Below, in pieces: positions 1-12,048 of a stretch of 64,000 nucleotides of DNA. The notes under the pieces are model-generated. The model was not told the origin of the DNA. It worked only from the letters and a program-made list of their open reading frames with translations, and made no database searches. The position numbers and the translations under genes were made by a program. The first letter of the stretch is position 1, and each line of letters begins with the position of its first letter. Source of the DNA: Lepidodermella squamata (lineage: Eukaryota; Gastrotricha). The stretch spans positions 4,526,001-4,590,000 of the forward strand of contig JBLDXI010000042.1 of NCBI GenBank assembly GCA_047495785.1. Direction: 5' to 3'.

Positions 1-391
1 ATTTTCTCGGAATTATAATTTTGACTTCAATTAACTGCGTTAGTCATGTACTTATCACCCTAAACAGCTGAAACAATTGATAGATGTGCGAACGTAGACG
101 AATGACGATAGATACAAAGGATCGTCATGTTTGCGAATTGACGTCATCTATAATTTGAATTACGCCAGCACATAGTTCGGCCTTTGTGACTTGTCTTAAG
201 TCAGTACATCTTTAGTATGAACATGTTTCATTTGTATTGGAAATCATGAAGAGCACATGTTTTTCATTACCATCAGCACATAAGGCAGATTAATGAAAAT
301 GCAGAAAAATATGAAGCATGTCGAATAGCCGGAATTGGCTCAAAATATATGGGATATTACAAAATATGTATCAGGAGATATTACAATAACT
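1..391. other. Intergenic: 3' flank of first channel gene
   Basis: No coding region seen. This AT-rich stretch lies downstream of the minus-strand channel gene that ends at 392, so it should hold that gene's 3' UTR. I recognise no repeat or RNA gene here. Confidence 0.5.
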
Positions 392-1778
392 TCACGAAAT
401 CATTTTCCCAATACAAAAGCCATCGAAAACTATGAGTGACAAAATTACTAAGGCGACAACAATGCAATCCTGAAGTCGACCTGTCCTTGCAAAATGTTTG
501 AATCGAACCTCTTTAGAAGGATCACTTGGCATAACAAAGCCGCTATCCGCATCGGCATAGATAACAGATGTTAAGATTTGGTAGATCGTTAGTACCAAAG
601 CGACAATGAATTTTCCGGTAACAATATTTACGAGGTAAACAGTCTCTGAAGTCTGAGGGATGCGATCGAAAACCATTGCCAGAACTACAGCGTAAGACAG
701 AACAACAGTAACGCTGAAACTGACTCGATCCAGTTTACCGGGTGGCATCAACATGCTGGCCAATTGCATGACATAAAGAGAATAGATCGGAAGAAAGATG
801 CTCATGTAGAAATAGTACGGTTTTCTGACGAATTTGATGTTGAACTTGATCCGTGGGAATAAAACATCTCCAGCTTGTGACTGGTTAGAAACCTCCGGTG
901 GCAGTAGGCGATCCAGCTTCCAAATGTCTGTATTCCCAAGGAAAGTTTCTTTTGCAGAAGGGTCGATCTCGAACGTGTGAGGCTCGACGACCATAATAGT
1001 AGTGTCAAGCTCAGCATCGAAGGTGATTCCACATACCAAAGTGTCGAAAGGGAATTTCTCGAATGAAAAATCTCCGCAGGCAATGTCAAATCGTCCCACG
1101 GTTGTGTACATAGCTGGATCCTCTGGCGACAAAGGTGAAACCACAACATAACGACTGGATTGCCTGTTGGTTCAGTAAAATTGTAAAGCTTGTATTGTCT
1201 CAAATTTGACTTCCTACGATTCTATCGTTCGCGGCTGGTAGAATGCGTTCATGTGAACAAAGGTTGGATACCTTGAAGGCAGTCGATAAAAAGATTGTGA
1301 GGAAATATCTCATTATATACTTACCAAGTCTCTGAAAACGGGATTGGAAAATACAAGGAGAAGAATTTTGTGTCATTCCGGCTGCAGTAAGTCGAGTTCT
1401 CTCCAACCAACTGAGAACACTCAACCCTCGGGCATGGATAATCCCAAAAAATGCCGAAAGAAGCCCAAAGCGACAATCTATAATTTTGAAAGTTGAAATA
1501 GCTATTTTCAACGCCGTTAAATTTTACCTCTGGTCCTTATCGCTAATTTCGATCATCCTGTAAAGAGCAGCGGCCATTTTTACTTTCACTGGATCGCCTT
1601 TGAGTAGCAACCAATCAGCTGGTAATGCTAGCGAAGTAACTGGCGGACACATGCTGATGTAATTGGCTTTTAAAATCTCCGTTGGAAGCGAACTGTTTGG
1701 AGTAATGTTTGGAATTACTATCGACGTGGCATGACTTCGCAGCGTCATACATAGTAGCAGAATCATTTTACGCATCAT
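392..1778 (-). CDS. Cys-loop ligand-gated ion channel subunit, copy A
   Basis: Four coding exons on the minus strand: 1778-1528, 1477-1325, 1271-1218 and 1163-392, all phase-consistent with GT-AG introns, giving about 409 residues. A signal peptide is followed by the extracellular ligand-binding domain. The Cys loop (about residues 182-197) has the FPFD core. M1-M3 run from FYMSIFLPIYSLY, and M4 is near the C-terminus after a very short M3-M4 loop. The M2 entry LDRVSFSV has an acid at -1', like cation-permeable nicotinic-type channels rather than the PAR motif of anion channels. No vicinal Cys pair is visible in loop C, so an acetylcholine alpha-type site is not supported and the ligand is unknown. 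The Cys loop holds 14 residues between cysteines instead of 13. It is the most distant copy from the array at 34-59 kb. A TTTCTTCAG|CTG leader acceptor lies about 87 nt upstream of the ATG. Confidence 0.9.
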
Positions 1779-1859
1779 TTTACAGAAATATTAAAAACCA
1801 AATTTGAAGTTATTTTGTTTCTTTGGACTATTTCGCATTATTCTCACGTGTTCCGATCC

Positions 1860-1877
1860 TTACAGCTGAAGAAACAT
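1860..1877 (-). promoter_or_regulatory. Leader splice acceptor of channel copy A
   Basis: Read on the minus strand this is a T-rich tract ending in TTCAG followed by CTG, about 87 nt before the ATG. The same CAG|CTG arrangement precedes copies C, D, E and F. It may be a trans-splice (spliced-leader) acceptor or the end of a 5'-UTR intron; the sequence cannot separate these. Confidence 0.45.
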
Positions 1878-2215
1878 TTGATTCCTGGTGTCAGCGTTTT
1901 GCTAGCTTTTCAGAATTGTATTAGCTGCAAAAAAGTAAGCTATAGTGATGGCGAAATTACTATAGCAATTATAAGCATTTGCGTCACTGCTGGTACAAAC
2001 TGTAAGCATTCCATACGATAACGAATTCTGAAGTATGAACTTCGACCTCTGTGGTACGTTTCGTCGAAAATCCAACTGTAAAGCATGATCGGAGTTGCCC
2101 GACCATTTAAAAATAAGCATGAATTTCGCTTTCAAAGCCGTTACAGGTCTACACAGTCATGCAGGTTTCGGCCATGAAATCGCCTCAAAATATCGAAATT
2201 TGCGCTTCAATGGAT

Positions 2216-2280
2216 AGATTGATTTATTAGTGGATTGCACGACCAAATGTTTCATGCCGGTGTCGTAGTAACGATCAGTG
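2216..2280. repeat. Half copy of a dispersed MITE family
   Basis: The motif TTATTAGTGGATTGCACGAC, then AAATGTTTCATGCCGG and GTCGTAGTAACGAT, matches one arm of the inverted-repeat elements at 22769-23069 and 56270-56605 and the fragment at 48330-48440. Only one arm is present, so this is a truncated copy. The rest of 1879-3310 shows no gene that I can support. Confidence 0.55.
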
Positions 2281-3310
2281 GCTGCTGGCTGCTACCCTAA
2301 AGTTGATATGTCAACCTTCTGCATTCGTCATTTGCCGTTAATAACATGCAGATGGCCAGTCACGCAATCCAGCTCTAGCTCCTACTCCAACTCTAGAAAT
2401 CCCCAGTGGTCGTCAGTTGCGAGTTTTTCTATTGAAGATTGAACAAATTTGTTTAAGACAGATGAATACGGCTTTACCAGTATGCCAGTCTTATTCAATC
2501 GAAAACAGCTGCAATTGCTCAAAGCCATACTCCGCGGACTTTAAAGGGAATATCTTGTTATCCTAATCTAAATCTTAGGTATCTTGGAAGTAAAGATTAT
2601 GTATCAATCTCGATTCGACCTCAAAAAACAGCGTCAGATTTCATTAACGAATAATGAAGATTTCGGATAATGAGCAGAATATAACTGACGAGTAGTTTTG
2701 CCATTTCGCTTTCGGTCTTAAAATGCGCTGGCTTTCCTGTATTGACAGCTGAAGTAACTATACCCTACGACTGATGTTTGCAAGAAGAGTTCTTTTCTCT
2801 TAGCGTCTTAAGATGATAAATATGAACGTAAAGACTTAAGCATCTACTTGGGTATTACCTCTAAACTGATTTTATGCGCCCAATGTGACTGATCCTAATG
2901 ATACGCCTTCGCAGGTACGCTATGAGAGGATTTATTATGAAAGGATGTTAGTGTCCTCTGACGTTTTCTGCCTTCCTGCGGATTGCGGCCTCTTCGAAGT
3001 TTGCATACTGCAGTCGAAAACAGAGTTCACTTCTTTACTTCTTGCTGGTTCATTATTTTTTACGAATCGATTCATGTATTTTCTGTAAGTCACACCCATC
3101 TGACACATTATTTGATAATAATATAACTAATTTATAACGTCACCTCTAGGCGCTCCTTGCGTCATTCGCAACGTAAATTGTCCGTGAAACATGCGATGGC
3201 CAGTCGCCATACTTCTAGTCCAAATTTATTTAATCGCAGAAATCCACGTTCTGTGCAGGAAAGCGAAGACTCCCACATGTAGGTACTTGAAAGTTCATTT
3301 AACCAAAATT

Positions 3311-5530
3311 ATGTCTCTGAACTGCATTGTTTTTCTCTGCTCAGTGTTCGTTCTGCTGAAGTTTTGCGATGCAGGCAAAGCTATAAAGCTAAAAGTCCTG
3401 GTGACCTGATCTATCAGTAAGAATGACCCGAGGTTAGTAGTCGCTTGGAGAGCAACATGCCAATATGTAGCGGAGAAACTTAACGGTAGAAGTGACCTCC
3501 TGCGAGATTATTTTATCGAATTTGACATTCGGGATGAACTTACTGGCACGCAGGCCGTCCAACGATTGATCGAATTCCGCAGGGAAACCTCAAGTTTACA
3601 ATCGCCTATAATGGCAGGCCCAGCATTTTCGGTCGGATGCCAAGCTGTAGCTCCTATTTTACACAGAATCAACACGGTATCCATATCATCGTCTTGCACA
3701 GCTGACAGTCTTTACAACAATCCCCTGTACCCAAATCTGTTCCTGAGTCTTACAAGTGCGGTACCAACAGCTATGTCGATGCTAGCTTTCGTTAAAAATG
3801 TCGGCCGGTGGAGAACAATTGGAATTACCGGGACAGCGACAAGTATTGAGTTTTTGGCGTGCCAATACCTGCATGATCGAGCTGTAGAATCTGGGATCAA
3901 TGTGCATTTCTTTGACCTTTTGTACGATGTAACACCAGAGTTTCTGACGAAATTGAAGCTAACTGGGGTCCGTATCATTCTAGTCGGAACTTCCAATCAG
4001 ATACTTTTCACGCAATTTCTATGTGAAGCCTATAGAGCTGGATTGGTTGGACCTCGCTTCGTCTTCCTATCCTTCTCACTTGCGTTTTCCTTTGAGCCAC
4101 CGAAAGGTTGCTCGACAGCAATCCTGATTAAACAAGCTAGACAGACTTTTTATTTCGGCAATTCTGCTGCCCCTCGAAATTACGATGTGGTTAGTGATCT
4201 CGGCGATACAGCTCACGAATTTGAGAATTTCTTGTTCAAGTCGAATTTGAGTACGCCGGGTGAAAACTTGAGGCTGTATCTGCTTCATGACACTTTATCA
4301 AGCATCGCAATCGCTTTGAATGAGACCAACCAACGCCTCAAAGCTGAGTTGAACATGTCTCTAACTAATTATTCCGATAATCCGGAAATTGTGGCTCGTT
4401 TCGCGAGAGAAGCTGTGATAACTAAGGAATACATGGGTCTTCGAGTTGGCCGATCACGTTACACTAAGAGCGGCGGGATTTCGGGCGATTTTCGGGTCGC
4501 AACGCAGTGGACTCCTTATATCGGTTCACAGGTGGTTAACTTCATACAGCTAAGATATAACTACACTTCAGATGCAGATATAAATGAATACGACGTTCAG
4601 CAGGGCGAGAAAATTAATTGGATAATGGGTTCGCCGCCTCGCGATCAGCCGCGAATTCATAGGAAACTGTTGACGGTCCCCTTATCCATATCTGTGCCTT
4701 TGTGGACAATAGCATCAACTGTCTTTTTGGCGCAAACCTTATGCGTTGCAAGGTTGCTGAGGAAAAGGCATACGCTTCCTCAACTCAAGTCTAAACTTTT
4801 CGCTTTGTCGGGTTGCTTACTGATCAACATCTCTGCATTATTTTTCGTTTTGGATTTCACGCCCTTCATTTTAATTACAAGCTTTCTGCTGCTGGGACTT
4901 TCAGTGGCTATTATTTGCGGGCGATCAGCGGCTCACTTCCTAATTTGGAACTCTGGTAAAGCAAAGCGACTACAGAATGCAACTCGAAAGAAAAGAAGAT
5001 TCAGACCCGCTGGATTTCGATTTCAAATCCCCCTTGGTTTTGACCAAATACTTTTGGGAACGAATTTAGGGGTTGTTATACTATCATTATTTCTATTGGT
5101 AGCTTGGGCAGTGACTTCCGAGCCGGAATGCAAGCAAGTTCTAGCATATCCGCCTAACTACGACGAAACTTCTGACACATTAGAAGAGACATGGGTCATG
5201 AAATGTTCGACAAGCTCAGTTTCCTTTGCTATGCTAGGCACATTCGGTGGCGCTCAAATGATTTTGCTATCATTAAGCCTGTTCTTAGCCTACAACTTGA
5301 GGCAGCAACGCAAAGTCAGACAGCTTCGAGGCGAATATCTGGCACATTGCAGCTCGGCTGCTATTTCTGCCACTCTGTTGCCTGCTGGGTTTTTGATCGC
5401 GTTAGTCCTCAGCAACGATCCGATAATGCAACAGTCTGCAACAGGTTTTCTTGCTGTCATGCTCTCCTTTTGCGTGTCGATAGCTTGGCTCTATCCGAAT
5501 AGGGATACGCTAATAGGAATGTCTCGTTGA
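3311..5530 (+). pseudogene. GABA-B-type class C GPCR, copy 1, one in-frame TGA
   Basis: An intronless reading frame of 740 codons, colinear with the intact copy at 7128-9362. Signal peptide, then a Venus-flytrap (LIVBP-like) ligand domain containing GVRIIL...TQFLCEAYRAGLVGPR, then seven membrane segments from about residue 455 to the end. The last two segments end in AWLYPNR, corresponding to the GABA-B TM7 end. A TGA at 3407-3409 interrupts codon 33, just after the signal peptide, where the paralogs have Ser/Ala. Everything downstream stays open for over 700 codons. It may be a very young pseudogene, a readthrough gene or a sequencing error. A truncated start further downstream would lose the signal peptide. 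The start at 3311 was chosen by alignment with copies 2 and 3. An AATAAA-type signal follows at about 5752. Confidence 0.8.
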
Positions 5531-6628
5531 AATTTAAATAGATTATATAATACTAATTACGCTATTTATGTTTGTACTACTGCGCGTTCTTTAAAACTCA
5601 ACATTGTTCGCGCGCGCTAAAAGGTTGTGTTTTAGTAGTTTTACTGCTTACCGCACACGATTTCTTTTCTCTCGAATTTTTTTAATATCTCAATATTTCA
5701 TTCATTATTCATTGTAATTATTTTATTTTATTTATTGCTTTAATTATTTTTAAATAAACATTTTTTTTTACATGTCAGCGTTTCGCGCGATACGACCCAG
5801 TTGCGTGCAAGTATTCAATGTTTCAAGTTTTCATTATACCATGCGTATAAGTTTGGCTCACTGGCTAATTTTGTTCTCATACGCCAAGGAGAGGAAACGC
5901 TTAGGAAATTCACAGCATGAACAGACAAGGAAAGTTGTCAGAACGAGATCGCTATCATAGCGACGCCGAAATAGCGTCTCAAGATGAAAAAAAAATGTAT
6001 CAGCCTTGAAAAACTTGCATTTGGGCGGCTGATGATTAGTATGCGATGATGTTTTGGGTTTTTGGAAAGTAATAGGCGAAAAATGAGCTGAACTACTAAA
6101 TTCAAATCGTAACCTGTTGCTCCTGTTGCTCGAAAGCGAAGCTGAGCGCTTTGGGTTGAAAACAACAATTCCCCTTAATTGAAGGTTGCTAATGAAGATG
6201 ACGGTAAAAAACTGAATGGGATTTTTCCCGCGCATGTGTTCAATCAAAGGGCACTGCCCTATGAAAGTAACAATTGACAAAGCATTCATCAAAACCTAAT
6301 TTTAGAATTTGTAATAATGTCGAGGTTGATATTAGTAGCCCGGGCTGCTTTAGAAACAAATACGGTAAATATTTTTGCGTTTTGCTGGACAGTTCAAAAA
6401 CGTGCCAAATTTCTGTTTTCACCACTCACATGATGCCTCATCACGTCATTATAGTCTCTTGATATCTTCTTTAGCATATCTGAACTTTATTCCCCGGCTT
6501 TGATTAGTTAGAGAGGAAGAACTCAGACTTGAGTGAATCTCAACTCGTACTCACAGCGATAATGATTTTTTATTTTTAATGACCTCTCTGTAAATAACTT
6601 TCTTATTATTTCTTACGCCATTACTTAA
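5531..6628. other. Intergenic between GPCR copies 1 and 2
   Basis: AT-rich and without a supportable gene; the short open frames here have no recognisable motif. A TTAA target site at 6625-6628 borders the MITE that follows. Confidence 0.5.
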
Positions 6629-7008
6629 CCCTTAGCCGCCGGCGCAATGACGTGTTAACTCGAGCACCTTTCAGAAAATCCCAGAAAATCAAGAAGAGGC
6701 TAAATTCAAATTCTGAGTCGGCAGAAAGTCTTACATTTAGCCTTAGATTGAAAGCCGAACCTCTTTTTCAGAATAAATTTACCTGGGTTGCCGTTGCTAT
6801 GACGTGTTAACAAGTCATTTAACATTTTTCTCACTATTTTCGACCTGGTCAGAATGGCTTTGAAAATTTGGATTTTCGGGGAGTGCTTGTTTCTTGCTAT
6901 GATTTATCATAATTTATGACGCAACAATGGGTTTGATAGCCCAAATCCTCCAACCACGGTGAATTTTCTCCGGAATTAACGCGTGTACACGTCTTCGGCG
7001 GCTAAGGG
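6629..7008. mobile_element. piggyBac-like MITE (380 bp), TTAA target site
   Basis: The ends are inverted: CCCTTAGCCGCCG at 6629 and its reverse complement CGGCGGCTAAGGG ending at 7008. Both sides are flanked by TTAA (6625-6628 and 7009-7012). The TTAA duplication plus a terminal CCC is the hallmark of the piggyBac superfamily. No transposase is encoded, so it is non-autonomous. It sits about 120 bp upstream of GPCR copy 2. Confidence 0.8.
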
Positions 7009-7127
7009 TTAAGCTATTCCGAAAGGAGCACCCTCATGCTCTGTGTTAGGGCCGTGCTTATTTTAAAGTAACATTATCCATTTATCAAACGAATCTTGTA
7101 CTCGAGAGCCCACATTTTACCAAAACA

Positions 7128-9362
7128 ATGCTTCTGAATCAAACGACCTTTCTCTGCTCTGTGTTCATTCTGCTAAGAATTTCCAACTCAGAGAAGTCTA
7201 CGAAGTTGAAGGTTTTGGTCATTTCACCCATAGCCAGAAACGATCCGAAGCTGGCGGCTGCCTGGGTTGCGACATGTCAGTATGTAGTGGATAAAGTGAA
7301 TCGGCAAAGCGGTTTCTTGCGCGATTATTATATCGAGTTCGATGTACGGGATGAACTCCTTGGAATGCAGGCCGTTCAACGCCTGATCGATTTCCGCAGA
7401 GAGAACTCGAGCTTACAGTCGCCTATAATAGCGGGCCCAACCTATTCAGTAGGATGCCAAGCTGCAGGCCCCATTTTACATCGCTACGACACAGTTTCGA
7501 TCTCGCCGCTCTGCGCAGGTCCGAATCTTTACGGAAACCCTATGTTCCCGAATTTGTTTCTTAGTCTAACAAGTGCCATTCCAACTATTATGTCAATGCT
7601 AGCCTTCGTGAAAAAGGTCGGAAGGTGGGAGAACATTGGCATAGCCGGCACAGCAGGTCCGGAATATGCACTATCCCAATATCTGCACGATCGATCTATC
7701 GAATTTGGGATCAACGTCCTTTTCTTCGATGTTGCAAACGACATAAAACCAGAGTTTGTAACGAATCTGAAGCTAGCGGGAGTTCGCATCATTCTATTTG
7801 GAACGTCCAATCCACTCATTTTCACGCAGTTTCTTTGCGAGGCGCATAGAGCAGGATTGGTTGGACCTCGCTACGTTTTCTTGACCTTCTCCTTTTCTTT
7901 CTCCCTAGAACCACCTAGCGGTTGTACTGCTGCAATATTGATTTTGCAAGCAAGGCAGACGTTTTATTTCGGCAATTCAGCTTCACCTCGGTATTACGGC
8001 GCGATTAGCGATCTTGGCGATACTGCTGAGCAGTTTGAATACTTTTTGTCCGTGTCAAACTCTCTTAAACCTGGTGAGTACTCGAGGCTCTATCTGCTTC
8101 GTGACACGCTGTCCAGCATCGTCTTAGCCCTTGAGGAAACAGACCAGCGTTTGAGAACCGGTTTCAACATGACCCTGAGGAACTATTCTGATAGGCCAGA
8201 AATCGTCGCCAAAGTCGCGAGAGAAGCAGTTTTGGCCAAAGAGTATTTTGGACTTCGAGTTGGGCGAACCCGTTATACCGAAACCGGGGGAATTTCGGGC
8301 GATTTCCGTGTGGCGACACAATGGACGCAGCGCAACGGGACCCAAGTGGTTAACTTCATACAACTTGGACTAAATTACAGTTCTGAGAAGAATGTGTATG
8401 ATTACATCGTCGAGCCGGGAGCTAAAATAGAATGGACAGTTGGTCTGCCACCTCAAGATCGGCCGCAGATTCTAACGCAACTACTGACGGTTCCTATTTC
8501 GATTTCGATAACTGTATGGATTTTAGCCTCTGCGTTATCATTCATTGTTCTTTGTTGCTTTGTGCGCCTCCTCTCCAAAGAACCTCATAAACTGAAGCTT
8601 AATTCAAAAATCCTAGGACTGTCCGGGTCTCTCTTGCTAAATCTCACGGCGATTTTCTTTGCCCTCGACGCGACCCACTCTGTAGTGATTATTAGATTTT
8701 TCACCTTGGGAATAGCCATATCAATCATATGTGGCTACATAACAGCGCACTTCATCATTTGGAACTCTGTACTTACAAGAAGACTGAGAAGGTTATCTCG
8801 CAAATCGGTCATCTCTGTGTTAGGCGGTGCCAACATAGCTAGATCATCTAACATTCGAGTATCGTCTAATATTAAAATTGAAATTCCCCGAAAGGTTCTT
8901 GCTACGAATATCGGAGTGGCTATTCCTTCAATTCTTTTAATGATATCATGGACAATGACATCTAAGCCGAAATGCAATATAGTGTTGGCGTCACAACCAA
9001 CTTACAACGATATATCCGATATCGTCGAAGAGAGTTGGGTCGTGAATTGCTCCACGACTTCCACTTCACTTGCGTTGTTGGGAGCCTTTGGCGCGTTCCA
9101 AATAATTCTTCTTCTATTAAGTATTTTCCTTGCCTACAGTTTAAAGCAGCTGCGAATTGTTACTGGCATTCGTGACGAATATCTGGCACTCAGTGCTTCT
9201 GCGGTCATCACTGCGACTCTGCTTCCAGCTGGGATTTTAATAACAATACTGCTGGGCAGCGATCCAATCAAACTGCAGTCTGCAGTAGGATTCCTCGCGG
9301 TTATATTATCGACTTCGTTTTCAGTCGCCTGGCTCTATCCTAGTAGGAATCGGCTGGCTTAG
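7128..9362 (+). CDS. GABA-B-type class C GPCR, copy 2 (intact)
   Basis: An intronless gene of 744 residues. The signal peptide (about 1-24) is followed by a Venus-flytrap ligand-binding domain (about 25-430) with the family signatures SPIIAGPTYSVGCQA, FPNLFLSLTSA and FLCEAHRAGLVGPRYVF. A seven-helix region (about 462-744) follows, with a short third intracellular loop. The final block, DEYLALSASAVITATLLPAG to VAWLYPSRN, aligns with TM6-TM7 of GABA-B receptors (KYIGMSVYN...FVPKL). It is a plasma-membrane receptor coupled to G proteins by family; the ligand is unknown and cannot be assigned from sequence. No cysteine-rich domain separates the flytrap from the membrane region, as in GABA-B and unlike mGluR. 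It is the only one of the three tandem copies without an internal stop. An AATAAA signal lies at about 9444. Confidence 0.88.
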   Translation: MLLNQTTFLCSVFILLRISNSEKSTKLKVLVISPIARNDPKLAAAWVATCQYVVDKVNRQSGFLRDYYIEFDVRDELLGMQAVQRLIDFRRENSSLQSPIIAGPTYSVGCQAAGPILHRYDTVSISPLCAGPNLYGNPMFPNLFLSLTSAIPTIMSMLAFVKKVGRWENIGIAGTAGPEYALSQYLHDRSIEFGINVLFFDVANDIKPEFVTNLKLAGVRIILFGTSNPLIFTQFLCEAHRAGLVGPRYVFLTFSFSFSLEPPSGCTAAILILQARQTFYFGNSASPRYYGAISDLGDTAEQFEYFLSVSNSLKPGEYSRLYLLRDTLSSIVLALEETDQRLRTGFNMTLRNYSDRPEIVAKVAREAVLAKEYFGLRVGRTRYTETGGISGDFRVATQWTQRNGTQVVNFIQLGLNYSSEKNVYDYIVEPGAKIEWTVGLPPQDRPQILTQLLTVPISISITVWILASALSFIVLCCFVRLLSKEPHKLKLNSKILGLSGSLLLNLTAIFFALDATHSVVIIRFFTLGIAISIICGYITAHFIIWNSVLTRRLRRLSRKSVISVLGGANIARSSNIRVSSNIKIEIPRKVLATNIGVAIPSILLMISWTMTSKPKCNIVLASQPTYNDISDIVEESWVVNCSTTSTSLALLGAFGAFQIILLLLSIFLAYSLKQLRIVTGIRDEYLALSASAVITATLLPAGILITILLGSDPIKLQSAVGFLAVILSTSFSVAWLYPSRNRLA

Positions 9363-9810
9363 TTCGGTAAAATATTTCTAATTAATTTCATCGTTTACAC
9401 AATGAGGGATCTGTGTATTCCTGTATTTATGTCATTTTATAGCGAATAAAAGCCAATAACCTTCAAGCACAAGAAAATCTAGTATACCGGTGTAGGTTAG
9501 GAATCTCGCACTCGACAATAAATATCGAGTAGTTAATCGATGGTGATGTTTTTTCAGATGTTTTTTAAGATTCCAACGAATTCCATTTTCCCTCTAACAA
9601 CGTCGATGCGGCTCTTTTTTGATATGGCTACTTCCTAACGATATCTAAGAGCACTTCTTGAGTCATGCACGCGTCGTTAGATTTCAGAAAGCTTGAATAC
9701 AACCGCTCGTGCTGTATTATTCTCCCTAAATTAGCTACATTGGCAGAAAATCACGGAGTGTAATAGGTAGGAGCGCTCTCACGTGTTGTCCAAAGCTCAT
9801 TCCTACGAAG
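9363..9810. other. Intergenic between GPCR copies 2 and 3
   Basis: No gene seen. It contains the 3' end of copy 2 (an AATAAA at about 9444) and presumably the promoter of copy 3. Confidence 0.5.
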
Positions 9811-12048
9811 ATGTTATTGAATCACCTTGCTTTTCTCTTCTCATTGTTATTCGTTCTGTCCATCAGCTTAGACAATCCCATCAAGCTTAATGTCCTGGTG
9901 ACTGCGCCAATCAGCAAGAATGACCCGAGGCTGGTGGCCGCATGGACGGCAACATGCCAGTATGTAGCCCAGAAACTTAACAGCAGGAGTGATATACTAC
10001 GCGATTATGCAATTGAATTCGACTTGCGTGACGAAGTCGTTGGTGGCGCGTAAGCCGCTCAACGCGTGATCGAATTCCGAAGGGATAACTTAAGCTTACA
10101 GGCGCCTATAATAGGAGGCCCAGCCACTTCCCTCGGGTGCCAGGCTGTGGGCCCTGTTTTACATAAAATTAACACGGTCTCTATCGCCACACTTTGCGCC
10201 GCTGATAATCTTTACGACAACCCTTTGTATCCAAACTTGTTCCTAAGTCTCACCAGTGCGAAGCTTTCGGCTATGGCAATGCTAACTTTCGTTAAAAAAA
10301 TTGGCCAATGGAGAAAAATTGGAATTGTCGCAGTAGCTACAGGCCTTGAGTTTTTATTATCTTTATATTTGCATGACCGAGCGATTTCATCCGGCATGAA
10401 CGTCCTTTTCTATGACGTTTTAAGTGATGTCACGCCAGAGTTTTTGACTAATCTGAAGCTGACGGGAGTTCGTATAATTCTTATACCAACGACTCTCAAA
10501 ATATTTGTTACGCAATTTCTCTGCGAGGCATACAGAGCGGGAATTTTTGGGCCACGCTATGTATTCTTGGCATTCTCACTTTCATTTTCGCTCGAGCCGC
10601 CTCAAGGTTGTTCGGAAGCAGTCTTAATGCAACAAGTGAGACAGACATTTTATTGCGGAAATTCAGCTATGCCGCGAGCTTACGGCGTGGTTAGTGATCT
10701 CGGAGATACTGCCGAGGAATTTGAGTATTTTCTGTCCAACTCAACCTCTCTGAGGCCTATGGAATACTTGACGTTTCACGTGGTTCGTGATGCGTTGTCA
10801 AGCATCGCAATTGCCTTGAATGAAACGGACCAACGTCTTAAGGCTGAACTTAATATGTCTCTGAAAGAATATGCTAATAAGCCTGAAGTTGTGGCGCGTT
10901 ACGCGAGAGAAGCAGTTTTAGGTAAGGAATTCTTGGGACTGAGGCTTGGCCGCCGATCGCGTTACACAAAGAACGGCGGAATGTCGGGCGACTTTCGGGT
11001 TGCAACGCAATTGTCCCAGGTGGTCAACTTCATTCAGCTGAGGCAAAATTCCAGTTCTTATGGGGATACAATGGAATACGAAATTCAGCAAGGTGCAAAG
11101 ATAGAGTGGCTTTTGGGGTCACCACCTCGTGATCAGCCGCGAACTCAGATGAACCTTTTAACGGTTCCAGTGTCAACCTCTGTGCCAGTATTGGTTTTAT
11201 CCTCCACGTTGATATTTGGGCTACTTTTCTGCGTTGTGAGAATTATTTCAAAAATCTATCCCAATCTCCAAATCAAATCGAAAGTTGTTGGTTTGGCAGG
11301 TTGTCTGCTGCAAAACGTTTCTGCTATTATTTTTGTTCTAGGCGTTACGCGTGCTACTTTAATTTCTAGCTTATTCATGCTTGGAATATCCATCTCCATA
11401 GCTTGCGGCTACATTGCGGCTCATTTCTTAATGTGGAACTACGGCTATAAGAAAAGACTGAGAAAGTTACATCACAAGCCGGGTGCGGCTGGAATCTTTG
11501 ACACTAATAGTAAAAAGGGCCTGAACAATTCGGATGTGACCGAATCTCAACCTCACCCGAATTTTAACCGAAAGGTTTTTGCAATGAATTGCGGAATCTC
11601 TATTCCCTCGTTTTTCTTGATGATAGCTTGGGCTGTTACATCAGAGCCTGATTGCCGGAAAGTTCTTGCATTCCCGCCAATATACGACGAAATCGCCGAT
11701 ATTGTCGATGAGAGCTGGGTAGTGAAGTGCTCACTCAGCTCCACTTCGTTAGCTGTGCTAGGTGCATTTGGCGCCGTTCAAATGACACTGCTAATGATAA
11801 GTCTATTCCTAGCCTATAGTTTAAAGCAACTACGCAACATATCAGGGTTTCGAGACGAATATCTGGCTGTCAGTATTTCCGCGATTATTACTGCCTCGCT
11901 TCTGCCTACTGGGGTTCTGATAATATTGCTTTTAGGCGATCCGATTAAGCAGCAGTCTGCAATAGGTTTCATTGCTATCATACTGTCTTTTGGTGTTTCG
12001 GCATCCTGGCTGTATCCCAATAGGAATCAGCTGATACGAATTGCTTGA
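9811..12048 (+). pseudogene. GABA-B-type class C GPCR, copy 3, one in-frame TAA
   Basis: An intronless frame of 746 codons, with the same plan as copy 2: signal peptide, Venus-flytrap domain, seven membrane segments and a terminal SASWLYPNRNQL. A TAA at 10051-10053 replaces the conserved Gln of the motif ...QAVQRLI... (CAG in copies 1 and 2), about 80 codons in. No other disruption is seen in the remaining 660 codons. CAG to TAA requires two substitutions. The region between TM3 and TM4 is longer than in copy 1. It could be a recent pseudogene or a gene using readthrough. It lies 450 bp after copy 2 and 460 bp before the PPxY membrane-protein gene on the same strand. Confidence 0.8.

Noticed and set aside
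3407-3409. TGA as selenocysteine in GPCR copy 1
   Set aside because: The paralogs have Ser/Ala, not Cys, at this place and copy 3 has a TAA elsewhere, so a selenocysteine reading has no support.
5858-6292. 144-codon minus-strand frame
   Set aside because: Low-complexity Phe/Ser/Lys composition of AT-rich DNA, no domain and no splice context.
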